Source: UMGS1002 sp964570825
Lineage (GTDB): Bacteria; Bacillota; Clostridia; Oscillospirales; CAG-272
Length of the DNA stretch: 64,000 bases
NCBI GenBank assembly: GCA_964570825.1
Contig: CAZMZJ010000011.1
Span: 11,016-75,015, forward strand
Direction of reading: 5' to 3'
The notes beneath the pieces were generated by a model. The model saw only the letters and a list, made by a program, of their open reading frames with translations. It was not told where the DNA came from and did no database searches. Each line of letters opens with the position of its first letter. Positions within the stretch are counted from its first letter, which is position 1. The position numbers were made by a program, and so were the translations under genes. Positions 1-7,801 of this stretch are shown here, in pieces.

Positions 1-53
1 TGGAATAATAAAAACTGAAACCGCACGATAAATTGGAGAATATTATAATAGTA

Positions 54-83
54 ATTCCGAATATGGAATATTTTATTTCCGAA
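54..83. promoter_or_regulatory. possible operator upstream of recA
   Basis: An inverted repeat ATTCC-N6-GGAAT (54-69) lies just upstream of the recA -35 box, and the heptamer TTCCGAA occurs at 55-61 and again at 77-83, a spacing of 22 bp or about two helical turns. It does not match the Gram-positive LexA box (GAAC-N4-GTTC). Binding of a regulator here is inference only. Confidence 0.3.
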
Positions 84-89
84 AACCTA

Positions 90-118
90 TTGACAAGCCT
101 TCGGCGCTGCTATATAAT
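90..118 (+). promoter_or_regulatory. sigma-A promoter of recA
   Basis: Perfect -35 TTGACA at 90-95 and -10 TATAAT at 113-118 with a 17-bp spacer. The recA start codon follows 47 bases further on. Confidence 0.85.
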
Positions 119-165
119 AGAAGTGAAAACAAAACTGATTTAAGAACCGGAAGGCAGATATTTAT

Positions 166-1293
166 ATGAAGCAGACGAAAAAAATAATATCCCCAGTGGA
201 ACAGAAAACCGACAAAAGCGAAAAGCTCAAGGCGCTTGACACGGCGATAGCTCAGCTCGAAAAGGATTTCGGCCAGGGAACCATAATGAAGCTGGGCGAG
301 AATACCCATATGGAGGTTCAGGCGGTACACACCGGCTCTATTTCTCTCGATTTCGCGCTCGGCATCGGCGGACTGCCGCGCGGAAGAATTACCGAAATAT
401 TCGGGCCGGAATCGTCAGGCAAAACAACGGTCGCGCTTCATGTGATTGCCGAGGTCCAGAAAATCGGCGGCGAGGCCGCCTTTATCGACGCGGAGCACGC
501 GCTCGATCCGGTCTACGCCAAGGCGCTCGGCGTCGATATCAACAACCTGCTTGTTTCACAGCCCGACTGCGGAGAGGACGCGCTCGAGATAACCGAGGCC
601 CTCGTGCGCTCGGGCGCTGTGGACGTCATTGTCATTGACTCGGTCGCAGCCCTCGTTCCGCGCCAGGAAATCGAGGGGGATATGGGCGCTTCAACCGTCG
701 GCGTTCAGGCCAGACTTATGTCGCAGGCCATGAGAAAGCTTTCTGCGGTCATTTCAAAGAGCAACTGCATCGTCATCTTCATAAACCAGCTGCGCGAGAA
801 GGTCGGCGTCTTCTACGGCAACCCCGAAACAACAACCGGCGGCCGCGCGCTCAAGTTCTATGCCTCGGTGCGTATCGACGTCCGCAAAACCGACCAGCTC
901 AAGAACGGCAACGAAATATGCGGCAACAGGGTGAAATGCAAGATTGTCAAAAACAAGGTGGCTCCCCCCTTCAGAGTCGCCGAGTTCGATATCATTTACG
1001 GAAAGGGCATCTCGCGCTCCAGCGAAATTTTCGATTACGCGCTTAAACTCGATATTATCAAAAAAAGCGGCTCGTGGTTCTCTTATAACGGCGAAAGAAT
1101 CGGGCAGGGCAAGGATAACGCCAGAAAAACAATCGAGGAAAATCCGGCGCTTATGGACGAGCTCGAAGAAAAAATACGCTCTATGAGCGACAACGCACAG
1201 ATTAAAGAAGAATTTGTGCTTGACGAGGAAAACGAGGGTGAAGACGGGGAAGAATTCGAAATAAAACTTAAGAACGGGGAAGATGCGGAATAA
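166..1293 (+). CDS. recA: recombinase RecA
   Basis: RecA is the DNA strand-exchange ATPase of homologous recombination and the co-protease of the SOS response. The 375-residue protein shows Walker A GPESSGKT at about residues 80-87, the MAW-type segment SGAVDVIVIDSVAALVP, and the L2-region FINQLREKVGVFYGNPETTT. It is slightly longer than the usual 340-350 residues, with about 14 extra N-terminal residues and a strongly acidic C-terminal tail, the normal place for autoinhibition in this family. A purine-rich Shine-Dalgarno (GGAAGG, 149-154) precedes the ATG. recX follows immediately and is probably cotranscribed. No LexA box of the Bacillus type is visible. Confidence 0.97.
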   Translation: MKQTKKIISPVEQKTDKSEKLKALDTAIAQLEKDFGQGTIMKLGENTHMEVQAVHTGSISLDFALGIGGLPRGRITEIFGPESSGKTTVALHVIAEVQKIGGEAAFIDAEHALDPVYAKALGVDINNLLVSQPDCGEDALEITEALVRSGAVDVIVIDSVAALVPRQEIEGDMGASTVGVQARLMSQAMRKLSAVISKSNCIVIFINQLREKVGVFYGNPETTTGGRALKFYASVRIDVRKTDQLKNGNEICGNRVKCKIVKNKVAPPFRVAEFDIIYGKGISRSSEIFDYALKLDIIKKSGSWFSYNGERIGQGKDNARKTIEENPALMDELEEKIRSMSDNAQIKEEFVLDEENEGEDGEEFEIKLKNGEDAE

Positions 1294-1300
1294 ACGGCAT

Positions 1301-1954
1301 ATGAAAATTGAGATTGAAAACACCTTGGCGCTCGAGGGCGGAGATGTTTCTGTCAGTCTTGCTTTATGCAGCGCGGAGAACGTTGAAAAAAAGACTTTTA
1401 TTATATCGCCTGAGGACTGGCGCGGCCTGCGCCCGAAAAACGGCAGGGAGCTTAACACGGCGGATTATGACGCGCTTGAAGCCGCGGCCGCTTTCCACAG
1501 CGCGCTCCAAAAGGGGCTCGGCCTGCTTTCATACGGCGCAAATTCACACGACGCGATCGAACGCAAGCTGATACGCCGCGGCGTCGACGCCAAAACAGCT
1601 TTGCTTGCCGCCGATTATCTCGGCACTCACGGTTATATAAACGAAAGCTCGGACGCCGACTCGATTATTCAGCAGTGCCTTGCAAAAGGCTATGGAAAAA
1701 GAAGAATCATCCTCAAGCTGAGGGAAAGAGGCTACGGCGGCAGGGTGCTGTCCGAAGCCGAGGAAAAACTGTCGAATGTCGATTTCGCGGAAAACTGTGC
1801 CGGCGTCATCAGAAAAAGGTGCGGAAGGATTCCGCCCGACAGGGAGTCGCGCGACAGAATAGTCGCGGCAATGATAAGATACGGCTACTGCTTCTCTGAA
1901 ATCCGCGACGCGGTCAGGCTGCTCGAGAATGAAGAAAGCGAAAAAAGTCAATAA
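1301..1954 (+). CDS. recX: regulatory protein RecX
   Basis: RecX binds RecA filaments and modulates recombination and ATPase activity in the cytoplasm. The 217-residue product is made of the three-helix repeats of the family (for example the segments around SHDAIERKLIRRGVDAKTA, KGYGKRRIILKLRERGY and SRDRIVAAMIRYGYCFSEI). Its position directly behind recA is the classical arrangement. An in-frame ATG at 1283 overlaps the end of recA, but the purine-rich stretch just upstream is too close to serve it, so I take 1301, which lies 8 bases after the recA stop. A strong terminator follows at 2005-2035. Confidence 0.88.
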   Translation: MKIEIENTLALEGGDVSVSLALCSAENVEKKTFIISPEDWRGLRPKNGRELNTADYDALEAAAAFHSALQKGLGLLSYGANSHDAIERKLIRRGVDAKTALLAADYLGTHGYINESSDADSIIQQCLAKGYGKRRIILKLRERGYGGRVLSEAEEKLSNVDFAENCAGVIRKRCGRIPPDRESRDRIVAAMIRYGYCFSEIRDAVRLLENEESEKSQ

Positions 1955-2003
1955 AATGAAAAAAGCAGAGAAAGCAGAGAAAGCAGAAAAAGAGAAAAAA
2001 TAA
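1929..2003 (+). CDS. possible tiny Lys/Glu-repeat peptide
   Basis: A 24-codon reading frame overlaps the end of recX in another frame and runs to a TAA just before the terminator. It encodes a strongly charged peptide with a short Ala-Glu-Lys repeat, from the tandem AAAGCAGAG units at 1963-1990. No convincing Shine-Dalgarno is present, and low-complexity purine-rich DNA can produce such frames by chance. I record it mainly because the repeat is visible. Confidence 0.12.
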   Translation: MKKAKKVNKMKKAEKAEKAEKEKK

Positions 2004-2004
2004 T

Positions 2005-2035
2005 AATCCAGCCGTATGCAGCGGCTGGATTTTTT
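2005..2035 (+). terminator. Rho-independent terminator of recA-recX
   Basis: A perfect 10-bp stem (AATCCAGCCG / CGGCTGGATT) with a 7-base loop, followed by a run of T (2031-2035). Confidence 0.85.
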
Positions 2036-2053
2036 ATATTAAGGAGTATGTCC

Positions 2054-2257
2054 TCATTCCCTCGGAGTGAAAAGCTGACAGCCGAGGTCGCGGTAACGCT
2101 CTATCATATCCCGAAGGCGCGCCGGGGAAATGCCCATCCTCTTGCCGAGACAGTCTATGCAGTAATACTCGGTGATATTATGCCCGAGAAGCTTGATTGA
2201 AAGCCCCTCCTCATCCGGGTGCAGCGGCTTTTTGCAGCAGGTGCAGAAGGTTTTCAT
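2054..2257 (-). CDS. small zinc-ribbon protein
   Basis: A 67-residue protein with an N-terminal Cys-x2-Cys pair (CTCC, near residue 5) and a second pair (CIDC, near residue 33), consistent with one four-cysteine zinc ribbon, followed by a helical basic C-terminus. Its ATG overlaps the stop codon of the upstream alpha-galactosidase gene (ATGA arrangement), so the two are translationally coupled in one operon. I do not recognise a specific function. Similar short zinc-ribbon proteins occur widely in Clostridia as uncharacterised genes. Confidence 0.6.
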   Translation of the reverse strand: MKTFCTCCKKPLHPDEEGLSIKLLGHNITEYYCIDCLGKRMGISPARLRDMIERYRDLGCQLFTPRE

Positions 2258-3387
2258 CAGACTTTGACCAGCTTTGCACGGAAAGCACGGCAGCCGTGCG
2301 CCGGAACTACAAGCCTCATATCATCACGGCGCAGTCCCATGTCCTCGCCGGTAAGCATATCGTATAGACTGACGGCGACTCCGGAGGAATACGGTACGCC
2401 TATGTCAGGGAACGGGATTTCAAGAGTGTGCGCGGCGTCCTTGAAATTGAAAAATACAAGGGCGAACTCGCCGTTTTCAAGCATTCTGATGAAAATCGGA
2501 TAGTCCTTTGTCGTGCCGTTCGCCTGATAGGCCGGACGGCATTCGGCATCCTGATTAAGACGGATAAGCTCTCTGTTCTGGAGCAGTTTCCTGCTTTCCC
2601 CGTCAAGGTTGCGTATGTCGGAGCCTATCATAAGCGGAGAGGAGGCAAGACACCAAAAGACAAACTGGGTGACGTACTCCTCGGGCTTCGTGCAGTTTTC
2701 ACGACCGACATTGCCCTTGCCGTGCATTCCGACCGTGAGCATGTCAAGGTCGTTGAAGCAGCCCGCCGCGTTTGCGTTCATGTACGGAATCTGCGAGGTT
2801 ATGATGCTCGCGAATGACTCGTATGTATCAATTATATCCGGTGTAGAACGGTACATATGCGCTCCGATAGAGCGCATCCAGTTCCACGGCTCTCCGCGCC
2901 CCCAGTTGCAGGCGGAAAAAACAATCTCACGCCCGGTCGAGCGGAGCGCCATGCTCATTGTGAGATAGCGGTTCCTGTTGTCTGCATAGTTCGGGAAATT
3001 GCAGAAATCGTATTTCAGAAAATCCACGCCCCATTCCGCAAAGGTGCGCGCGTCCTCGTATTCGTGGTCAAAGCTGCTTGCGTATCCGGCGCAGGTGCGG
3101 ACCCCGGCGCAGGAGTATATTCCGAATTTCAGCCCCTTCGAATGAACGTAATCGGCAACGGATTTCATGCCGTGCGGGAATTTTTCAGGGTCGGGCACAA
3201 GCCGCCCGGTCTTGTAGTCGCGGTCGCGGAGAAGCCAGCAGTCGTCTATCACTACATATTCATATCCGGCATCCTGGTATCCGAGCTCAACCATGGCGTC
3301 CGCGGTTTCACGGATGAGTTTATCGTTTATGTCATCGGCAAAGGTGTTCCATGTGTTCCAGCCCATCGGCGGTCTCTGTGCGATCAT
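2257..3387 (-). CDS. GH27 alpha-galactosidase
   Basis: A 376-residue retaining glycosidase expected to release terminal alpha-galactose from plant or host glycans. It opens with the family signature PPMGWNTWNTF. The likely nucleophile is the Asp in FLKYDFCN (about residue 125) and the acid/base the second Asp in GCFNDLDMLTVG (about residue 216). The usual C-terminal beta-sandwich is short. There is no signal peptide, so it should act in the cytoplasm on imported oligosaccharides. AGGAGA lies 7 bases before the ATG, and a near-perfect promoter is at 3462-3490. No sugar transporter lies next to it. Confidence 0.9.
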   Translation of the reverse strand: MIAQRPPMGWNTWNTFADDINDKLIRETADAMVELGYQDAGYEYVVIDDCWLLRDRDYKTGRLVPDPEKFPHGMKSVADYVHSKGLKFGIYSCAGVRTCAGYASSFDHEYEDARTFAEWGVDFLKYDFCNFPNYADNRNRYLTMSMALRSTGREIVFSACNWGRGEPWNWMRSIGAHMYRSTPDIIDTYESFASIITSQIPYMNANAAGCFNDLDMLTVGMHGKGNVGRENCTKPEEYVTQFVFWCLASSPLMIGSDIRNLDGESRKLLQNRELIRLNQDAECRPAYQANGTTKDYPIFIRMLENGEFALVFFNFKDAAHTLEIPFPDIGVPYSSGVAVSLYDMLTGEDMGLRRDDMRLVVPAHGCRAFRAKLVKV

Positions 3388-3399
3388 ATTAGGTCTCCT

Positions 3400-3427
3400 T
3401 TTTACTATTTTACTATTTTACTATTTT
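3400..3427. repeat. 3-copy 9-bp tandem repeat
   Basis: Three tandem copies of a 9-mer (TTTTACTAT) lie between the alpha-galactosidase promoter and its start codon, so they would be in the 5' untranslated leader. This resembles the other short intergenic tandem repeats in the window. Confidence 0.7.
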
Positions 3428-3461
3428 GATTTTGCGGCGCAGTAAATTTTTACCTGTGATA

Positions 3462-3490
3462 AGTATATTACGAGGATCGCTTTATGTCAA
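3462..3490 (-). promoter_or_regulatory. promoter of the alpha-galactosidase operon
   Basis: Read on the minus strand: -35 TTGACA (3485-3490), 17-bp spacer, -10 TATACT (3462-3467). Confidence 0.8.
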
Positions 3491-3510
3491 GCGGTTATCG
3501 GAATTATAGA

Positions 3511-3538
3511 TAAAAGGCTCCGCCGTTCAGGCGGAGCC
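3511..3538 (-). terminator. terminator of the SPFH/ABC operon
   Basis: Stem GGCTCCGCC / GGCGGAGCC (3516-3524 / 3530-3538), followed on the minus strand by TTTTATC. It lies just after the stop of the ABC permease gene. Confidence 0.8.
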
Positions 3539-3545
3539 ATAAATG

Positions 3546-4346
3546 TCACTTCTGGTCTGAGCTTCTGAAAATAAGCGTTCCGCCGACAGTTATGGCGACG
3601 ATGTACGCTGCCGAGCTTAAAATCGAAATGATAAATATTCCGCCGTCAAAACTGCCGGACGCCGCCGCTGTTATCTGATACGCAGGGTTGAATTTCAACA
3701 GCGTTTCAAGCCAGCCGGGCATATCCGCAATCATCGCCGGAAGACTGCCGAGAACCGACAGCAGCAGCATGGCGGATATCTGCAGTATTATCGTCATTCC
3801 CATACTGCGCGTTACCGCCGCGAAGAACACCGAGAGCGAGGCGGTAAAAGCAAAAATCAGCGTCCCCATGAGAAGAATTTTCAGCATAAATATTATTTCG
3901 CCGGAATTGATTTCGCTTCCGTAGCCGAGAATAAGGCTGCCGAAAACAAGCGAGAGCAGCGCGTATAGTGCGTACAGAGCGACGCCGGTCAGAACGGCGG
4001 AAACAAAATGGGAAAGGTACACCGAGGATTTGCTGTGCCCGGATATTATTTTGTTTCTGACAGTCCCCGCGGCAAAGTCGCGGCAGACTATAATCCCGAT
4101 AAGCACAGGCAGGATAAGCCCGAAATTGTTCGTCAGAGACATCGAGGTGGCGAATATATATTTGCCGCTGATGGAGATGCCTGCCCCGTATTCTCCGAGT
4201 TGCTCAAGGCTTGCCGCCATAAGTGGCTTGAGAAGAGCAAGAATTGCCGGCATCATCAACGAAAATATAATGAGCAGAATAAGAGCCACAGTAAAAATTA
4301 CGTCTTTCCTTATGCGGTAGAAATCCGCCGAAAGAAGATTATGCAT
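3546..4346 (-). CDS. ABC-2 type transporter permease
   Basis: A 266-residue membrane protein with about six hydrophobic segments (for instance around residues 18-38, 68-90, 105-140, 150-178, 185-205, 235-255). This is the layout of the membrane half of an ABC-2 exporter of the bacitracin/lantibiotic-resistance type. It overlaps the upstream ATPase gene by 8 bp and is certainly its partner. The substrate cannot be read from the sequence. It ends the operon SPFH - Arc-like repressor - ATPase - permease. Confidence 0.85.
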   Translation of the reverse strand: MHNLLSADFYRIRKDVIFTVALILLIIFSLMMPAILALLKPLMAASLEQLGEYGAGISISGKYIFATSMSLTNNFGLILPVLIGIIVCRDFAAGTVRNKIISGHSKSSVYLSHFVSAVLTGVALYALYALLSLVFGSLILGYGSEINSGEIIFMLKILLMGTLIFAFTASLSVFFAAVTRSMGMTIILQISAMLLLSVLGSLPAMIADMPGWLETLLKFNPAYQITAAASGSFDGGIFIISILSSAAYIVAITVGGTLIFRSSDQK

Positions 4347-5259
4347 GAGAGCCGCCTCCCGTCACTTTGAGATAATAGTCTTCAAGATTGTCGTCCCTGC
4401 TGTTGACGCTTGCGGCGCTGTATCCGCCTGCCTGAAGCCCGGATACAAGAATTCCAACACCGATGTCGTCAAACACGCGCAAAATCCTGCCGTTCACAGT
4501 ACATTCCTTAACGCCGAGCGACTTTTTTACGTATTCCGCCGCGCCGGCCGGGTCGTCAAGCTCTATATCTATGCTTTTCCGGCATTCACGGTGCATTTCG
4601 TCCGCGGTCAGCTCCTTTACAAGCTTCCCCGCCGTGATAAAGCCGTACTTTGTCGCTACAAGCGAAAGCTCGCGAAGTATGTGGCTTGAAATTAGGAAGG
4701 TTATGCCGCGCTCGCGGTTGAGCTTCAATATCAGCCCGCGGATGTCTATGATTCCCTGATGGTCAAGCCCGTTGAGAGGCTCGTCAAGTATCATGAATTC
4801 GGGCGCGCCGAGAAGTGACATCGCAATTCCAAGGCGCTGCCGCATCCCGAGAGAAAAATTCCCGGCCTTGCGCTTCGTCCCGGCAACATCAGAAAGGCCT
4901 ACGGTAAAGAGCAGCTCGCCGTTGCTTTTGGTGTCAATGCCGAGAATGCGGCACTGCTCGCTCAGGTTCTCGTCGGCCGTCATGTTGGTGTATATCGCCG
5001 GAGCTTCGACTATAGCCGAGATGCGGCGGCGCGCTTTTACAATTTCGGGCGACCTGCCGTCAATACCGAAAAGGGAGTATGTCCCGGATGTGGGCGACGC
5101 AAGTCCGGTCACAAGCCGTATTATCGTGGTCTTCCCCGCGCCGTTTGCTCCCACAAAACCGTATATGTCTTTACGGTTTATCGTCATGTTTACTCCGTTT
5201 ACTGCGGTATTGCTGCCGTATTTCTTAGTCAGTCCGTATGTTCTGAGAATTTCGTCCAT
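4339..5259 (-). CDS. ABC transporter ATP-binding protein
   Basis: A 306-residue nucleotide-binding subunit. It carries Walker A GANGAGKTT (about residues 38-46), a family signature in FSLGMRQRLGIAMSL, Walker B with FMILDEPLNGLD, and the switch His in FLISSHILREL. About 80 extra C-terminal residues follow the core, as is common in BcrA-type export ATPases. It energises the permease encoded right after it. The gene starts 9 bp after the small Arc-like protein gene, within the same operon. Confidence 0.92.
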   Translation of the reverse strand: MDEILRTYGLTKKYGSNTAVNGVNMTINRKDIYGFVGANGAGKTTIIRLVTGLASPTSGTYSLFGIDGRSPEIVKARRRISAIVEAPAIYTNMTADENLSEQCRILGIDTKSNGELLFTVGLSDVAGTKRKAGNFSLGMRQRLGIAMSLLGAPEFMILDEPLNGLDHQGIIDIRGLILKLNRERGITFLISSHILRELSLVATKYGFITAGKLVKELTADEMHRECRKSIDIELDDPAGAAEYVKKSLGVKECTVNGRILRVFDDIGVGILVSGLQAGGYSAASVNSRDDNLEDYYLKVTGGGSHA

Positions 5260-5268
5260 GAATGCCTT

Positions 5269-5484
5269 TCACTCCTTTGTGTTTTTACCGATGCCGGGCG
5301 GCACGGGGCTGCCGCTTTTATGCCTTTGCCTGACGCATTCTGTCAGCAGATACTCTATCTGCCCGTTGACAGAACGGAAGTCTTCCTCCGCCCATGCGGT
5401 TATTTCGCGCAGAAGAGAGGACGACAGCCGCAGAGGTATCTGCTTCTTGTCCTTGTCGCTTTTTGTTTCTATGCGGTCTGTCAT
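5269..5484 (-). CDS. Arc/CopG-family ribbon-helix-helix DNA-binding protein
   Basis: A 71-residue protein with a short beta-strand segment (KQIPLRLSSSL) followed by two helices and the conserved run FRSVNGQIEYLLTE, typical of Arc-family repressors encoded beside SPFH proteins. Such dimers bind palindromic half-sites in tandem. It lies between the SPFH and ABC genes, so the three repeated TGATATCA palindromes overlapping the operon promoter (6509-6543) are its likely operators. That pairing is inference from position and family. Confidence 0.8.
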   Translation of the reverse strand: MTDRIETKSDKDKKQIPLRLSSSLLREITAWAEEDFRSVNGQIEYLLTECVRQRHKSGSPVPPGIGKNTKE

Positions 5485-5488
5485 AATT

Positions 5489-6487
5489 TTAATATATCGA
5501 GCCGCTGTTGACTACCGGCTGGGCGTCACGGTTGCCGCAGAGAACGACGAGCAGATTGCTGACCATCGCCGCCTTCCTTTCGTCGTCGAGCGCGACTATA
5601 TTGTTCTCGCTGAGCTTCGCAAGGGCCATCTCAACCATGCCTACCGCTCCGTCGACTATCATCTTGCGCGCGTCGATTATGGCCGAGGCCTGCTGCCTCT
5701 GAAGCATTGCGGCGGCAATTTCGGGAGCGTACGCAAGGTAGGTTATTCTGGCTTCGATGACTTCAATGCCGGCTATCTCTACCTTCCTCTGGATTTCATC
5801 GCGTATCTTGTCCGCGATTTCCTGGCTCGAGCCGCGGAGCGATTTTTCGTCGCCGTCGCTCGACACGTCGTACGGGTACATGCGGACAATATTGCGAAGC
5901 GCCGAATCGCACTGGATTGACAAAAATTCCTTGTAGTTGTCCACGTTGAACACGGCCTTGGCGGTGTTGACCACGCGCCAGATGACGACAATGCCGATTT
6001 CAATCGGATTGCCGAGAAGGTCGTTTATTTTTTGTTTGTTATTGTTTAGCGTCATCGCCTTGAGCGATATCTTGCGGTTGGGCGGGAACTGCCCTGAGGC
6101 TGTCTTGACGGCGGGTTTCGGCTGCACCGAGGCCGTGGACGGCTCCACCTCGGCGGGAGCAACCGAGGAAACAAAGGGATTCACAAAATAAAAGCCTTCG
6201 GTGTCAAGTGTGCCGATGTATTTGCCGAAAAGGGTTAGCACCATCGCTTCCTTCGGACGGATTACCTTTAATCCGGGAAAGATTATCCAGCCGAGGCACA
6301 GATAAGCCATGCTTGACGCAAATATCGCCGTGCCGGACGCCGACGATATATCGGAATCGAGAAGAACTCCGCCGTAAATCAGCCCGGCTATGGCGGCGAT
6401 GTATAGAATTACCGAAACAACAAGCACCGGCATGCCCGGCGCCGCTTTAAGATGCTTTTCTTCTGTCAGCAGCATTTTTTCGTTCAT
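5489..6487 (-). CDS. SPFH/band-7 domain membrane protein
   Basis: A 332-residue protein with two N-terminal transmembrane segments (about residues 18-40 and 50-72), then an SPFH/band-7 domain beginning near the KVIRPKEAMVLTLFGKYIG strand and ending in a helical region rich in Ala and Glu. SPFH proteins form membrane scaffold rings. This subfamily often travels with Arc repressors and ABC exporters. The frame can be extended to a GTG at 6496, but that codon lies inside the Shine-Dalgarno (AGGAG, 6496-6500), so the ATG at 6487 with 8-base spacing is the better start. Confidence 0.88.
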   Translation of the reverse strand: MNEKMLLTEEKHLKAAPGMPVLVVSVILYIAAIAGLIYGGVLLDSDISSASGTAIFASSMAYLCLGWIIFPGLKVIRPKEAMVLTLFGKYIGTLDTEGFYFVNPFVSSVAPAEVEPSTASVQPKPAVKTASGQFPPNRKISLKAMTLNNNKQKINDLLGNPIEIGIVVIWRVVNTAKAVFNVDNYKEFLSIQCDSALRNIVRMYPYDVSSDGDEKSLRGSSQEIADKIRDEIQRKVEIAGIEVIEARITYLAYAPEIAAAMLQRQQASAIIDARKMIVDGAVGMVEMALAKLSENNIVALDDERKAAMVSNLLVVLCGNRDAQPVVNSGSIY

Positions 6488-6508
6488 ATAAAGCACTCCT
6501 ATATTAAA

Positions 6509-6543
6509 TTGATATCAAAATGATATCATCTAAATGATATCAT
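6509..6543. promoter_or_regulatory. triple TGATATCA operator array
   Basis: Three perfect 10-bp palindromes: TTGATATCAA (6509-6518), ATGATATCAT (6520-6529) and ATGATATCAT (6534-6543). Their centres are 11 and 14 bp apart, so all lie near one helix face. The third covers the -10 box of the minus-strand promoter. Autorepression by the ribbon-helix-helix protein of the operon is the likely meaning. Confidence 0.75.
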
Positions 6544-6562
6544 ATTACCGGCGCCATGTCAA
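6534..6562 (-). promoter_or_regulatory. promoter of the SPFH/ABC operon
   Basis: Minus strand: -35 TTGACA (6557-6562), 17-bp spacer, -10 TATCAT (6534-6539), the -10 embedded in an operator palindrome. Confidence 0.75.
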
Positions 6563-6596
6563 GAGCAAAATGAATTTTTTTATTGTTTTATTGTAC

Positions 6597-6625
6597 TTGA
6601 CTTGCATCAGACGTCAAATTATAAT
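6597..6625 (+). promoter_or_regulatory. promoter of lplA
   Basis: -35 TTGACT (6597-6602), 17-bp spacer, -10 TATAAT (6620-6625). Confidence 0.75.
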
Positions 6626-6661
6626 TAAAAAAAAGCGGCTTGCCGCTCACCGGAGGTTCGG

Positions 6662-7642
6662 ATGATTGACCGCATAAGCCTTTACATTTCAGACAGCTAT
6701 GATCCCTACATGAATATGGCGACCGAAAAATACCTGACGCTCAACGCAAGGCCCGGCGAGTGCATACTGTTTCTGTGGCAGAATGAAAATACAGTCGTCA
6801 TAGGGCGCAACCAGAACTGCTGGAGTGAATGCAACGTCAGTCTGCTCGAGAAGGAGGGCGGACATCTGGCGCGCCGGCTTTCGGGCGGCGGGGCGGTTTA
6901 CCACGATATTCAGAACCTGAATTTCTCCTTCGCGGCAAGGCGGGAGGATTACTGCGTGCAGCGGCAGCTTTCGGTAATCGCCGGGGCGGTGAGAAAATTC
7001 GGCATCGCGGCGGAGCCGGGCGGGCGCAACGATATCCTCGCCGGCGGCCGCAAGTTCTCCGGCAACGCCTTCTGGTGCTTCGGCGAAAGCTATCTCCACC
7101 ACGGCACTATACTGATTAAAACCGATACCGCAAAAATGGAGCGCTACCTCAGCGTTCCCCGTGACAAGCTGGCAGCGAAAGGAGTCTTATCGGCGCGCTC
7201 GCGGGTCGTCAACCTCAGCGAGCTGTCCCCCGGCATTACTGTCGGCGGCGTTAAGGAAATGCTATGCGAGGAGTTCGGCAGGGTGTACGGCCTGCCGGCC
7301 GAGCATTATGTTTTCCAGCGGGACGCGGAGAAAAAAATCGGCGGGTACCGCGCGGAGTTTGATTCCCCCGAATGGAAATACGGTCGCACGCCTCAATTCA
7401 CTCATGAATTATCAAGGCGGTTCCCGTGGGGCGGAGTGACCTTCTGCCTCGACGTCAGGGAAGGGAAAATATTCGGATGCGAGGTGTTCTCAGACTCTCT
7501 CGACCCGGATTTCATCGGCAGGCTCCCCGGACTTCTGCGCGGGCGGAAATATAACGCCTCAGACATGGCATCCGCGCTTGTCGGCGAGGGGGAATGCCGC
7601 GAGGCAGCCGACATAGCTATGCTTTTCAGGGAAGAAATATAA
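6662..7642 (+). CDS. lplA: lipoate-protein ligase A
   Basis: A 326-residue enzyme that adenylates free lipoate and transfers it to lipoyl domains of 2-oxoacid dehydrogenases or the glycine cleavage H protein. It shows the family hallmarks RRLSGGGAVYHD (about residues 76-87), the NDIL/GRKFSGNAF segment with the conserved Lys (about residues 121-135), a HHGTIL strand, and a C-terminal lipoate-ligase domain (from about residue 240). GGAGG lies 6 bases before the ATG. It stands alone behind its own promoter. No lipoylated enzyme genes are adjacent, so scavenging is the likely role. Confidence 0.92.
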   Translation: MIDRISLYISDSYDPYMNMATEKYLTLNARPGECILFLWQNENTVVIGRNQNCWSECNVSLLEKEGGHLARRLSGGGAVYHDIQNLNFSFAARREDYCVQRQLSVIAGAVRKFGIAAEPGGRNDILAGGRKFSGNAFWCFGESYLHHGTILIKTDTAKMERYLSVPRDKLAAKGVLSARSRVVNLSELSPGITVGGVKEMLCEEFGRVYGLPAEHYVFQRDAEKKIGGYRAEFDSPEWKYGRTPQFTHELSRRFPWGGVTFCLDVREGKIFGCEVFSDSLDPDFIGRLPGLLRGRKYNASDMASALVGEGECREAADIAMLFREEI

Positions 7643-7801
7643 GGGATTCAGGACTTTTTCAAGCCGCTGAACCCCCAAAAGAGCTTTTCCGCTATATCCG
7701 TTATTTGTTCCGGCGGCGGAGTATCCACGGCAAAAGGCGGATACCTGAAAACTGCCGATAACGCCTTCACGGATATTCTTCCGCAGGTGCGCCGGATAAA
7801 T

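Noticed and set aside
754..1458. Long minus-strand frame opposite recA/recX
   Set aside because: Shadow of the GC-biased codons of recA and recX; no ribosome site and no recognisable protein.
7643..7801. A 40-codon minus-strand frame after pyk (GTG start, VDTPPPEQITDIAEKLFWGF in its middle)
   Set aside because: The sequence looks protein-like and could be a gene relic, but there is no ribosome site or known family, so I do not call it.
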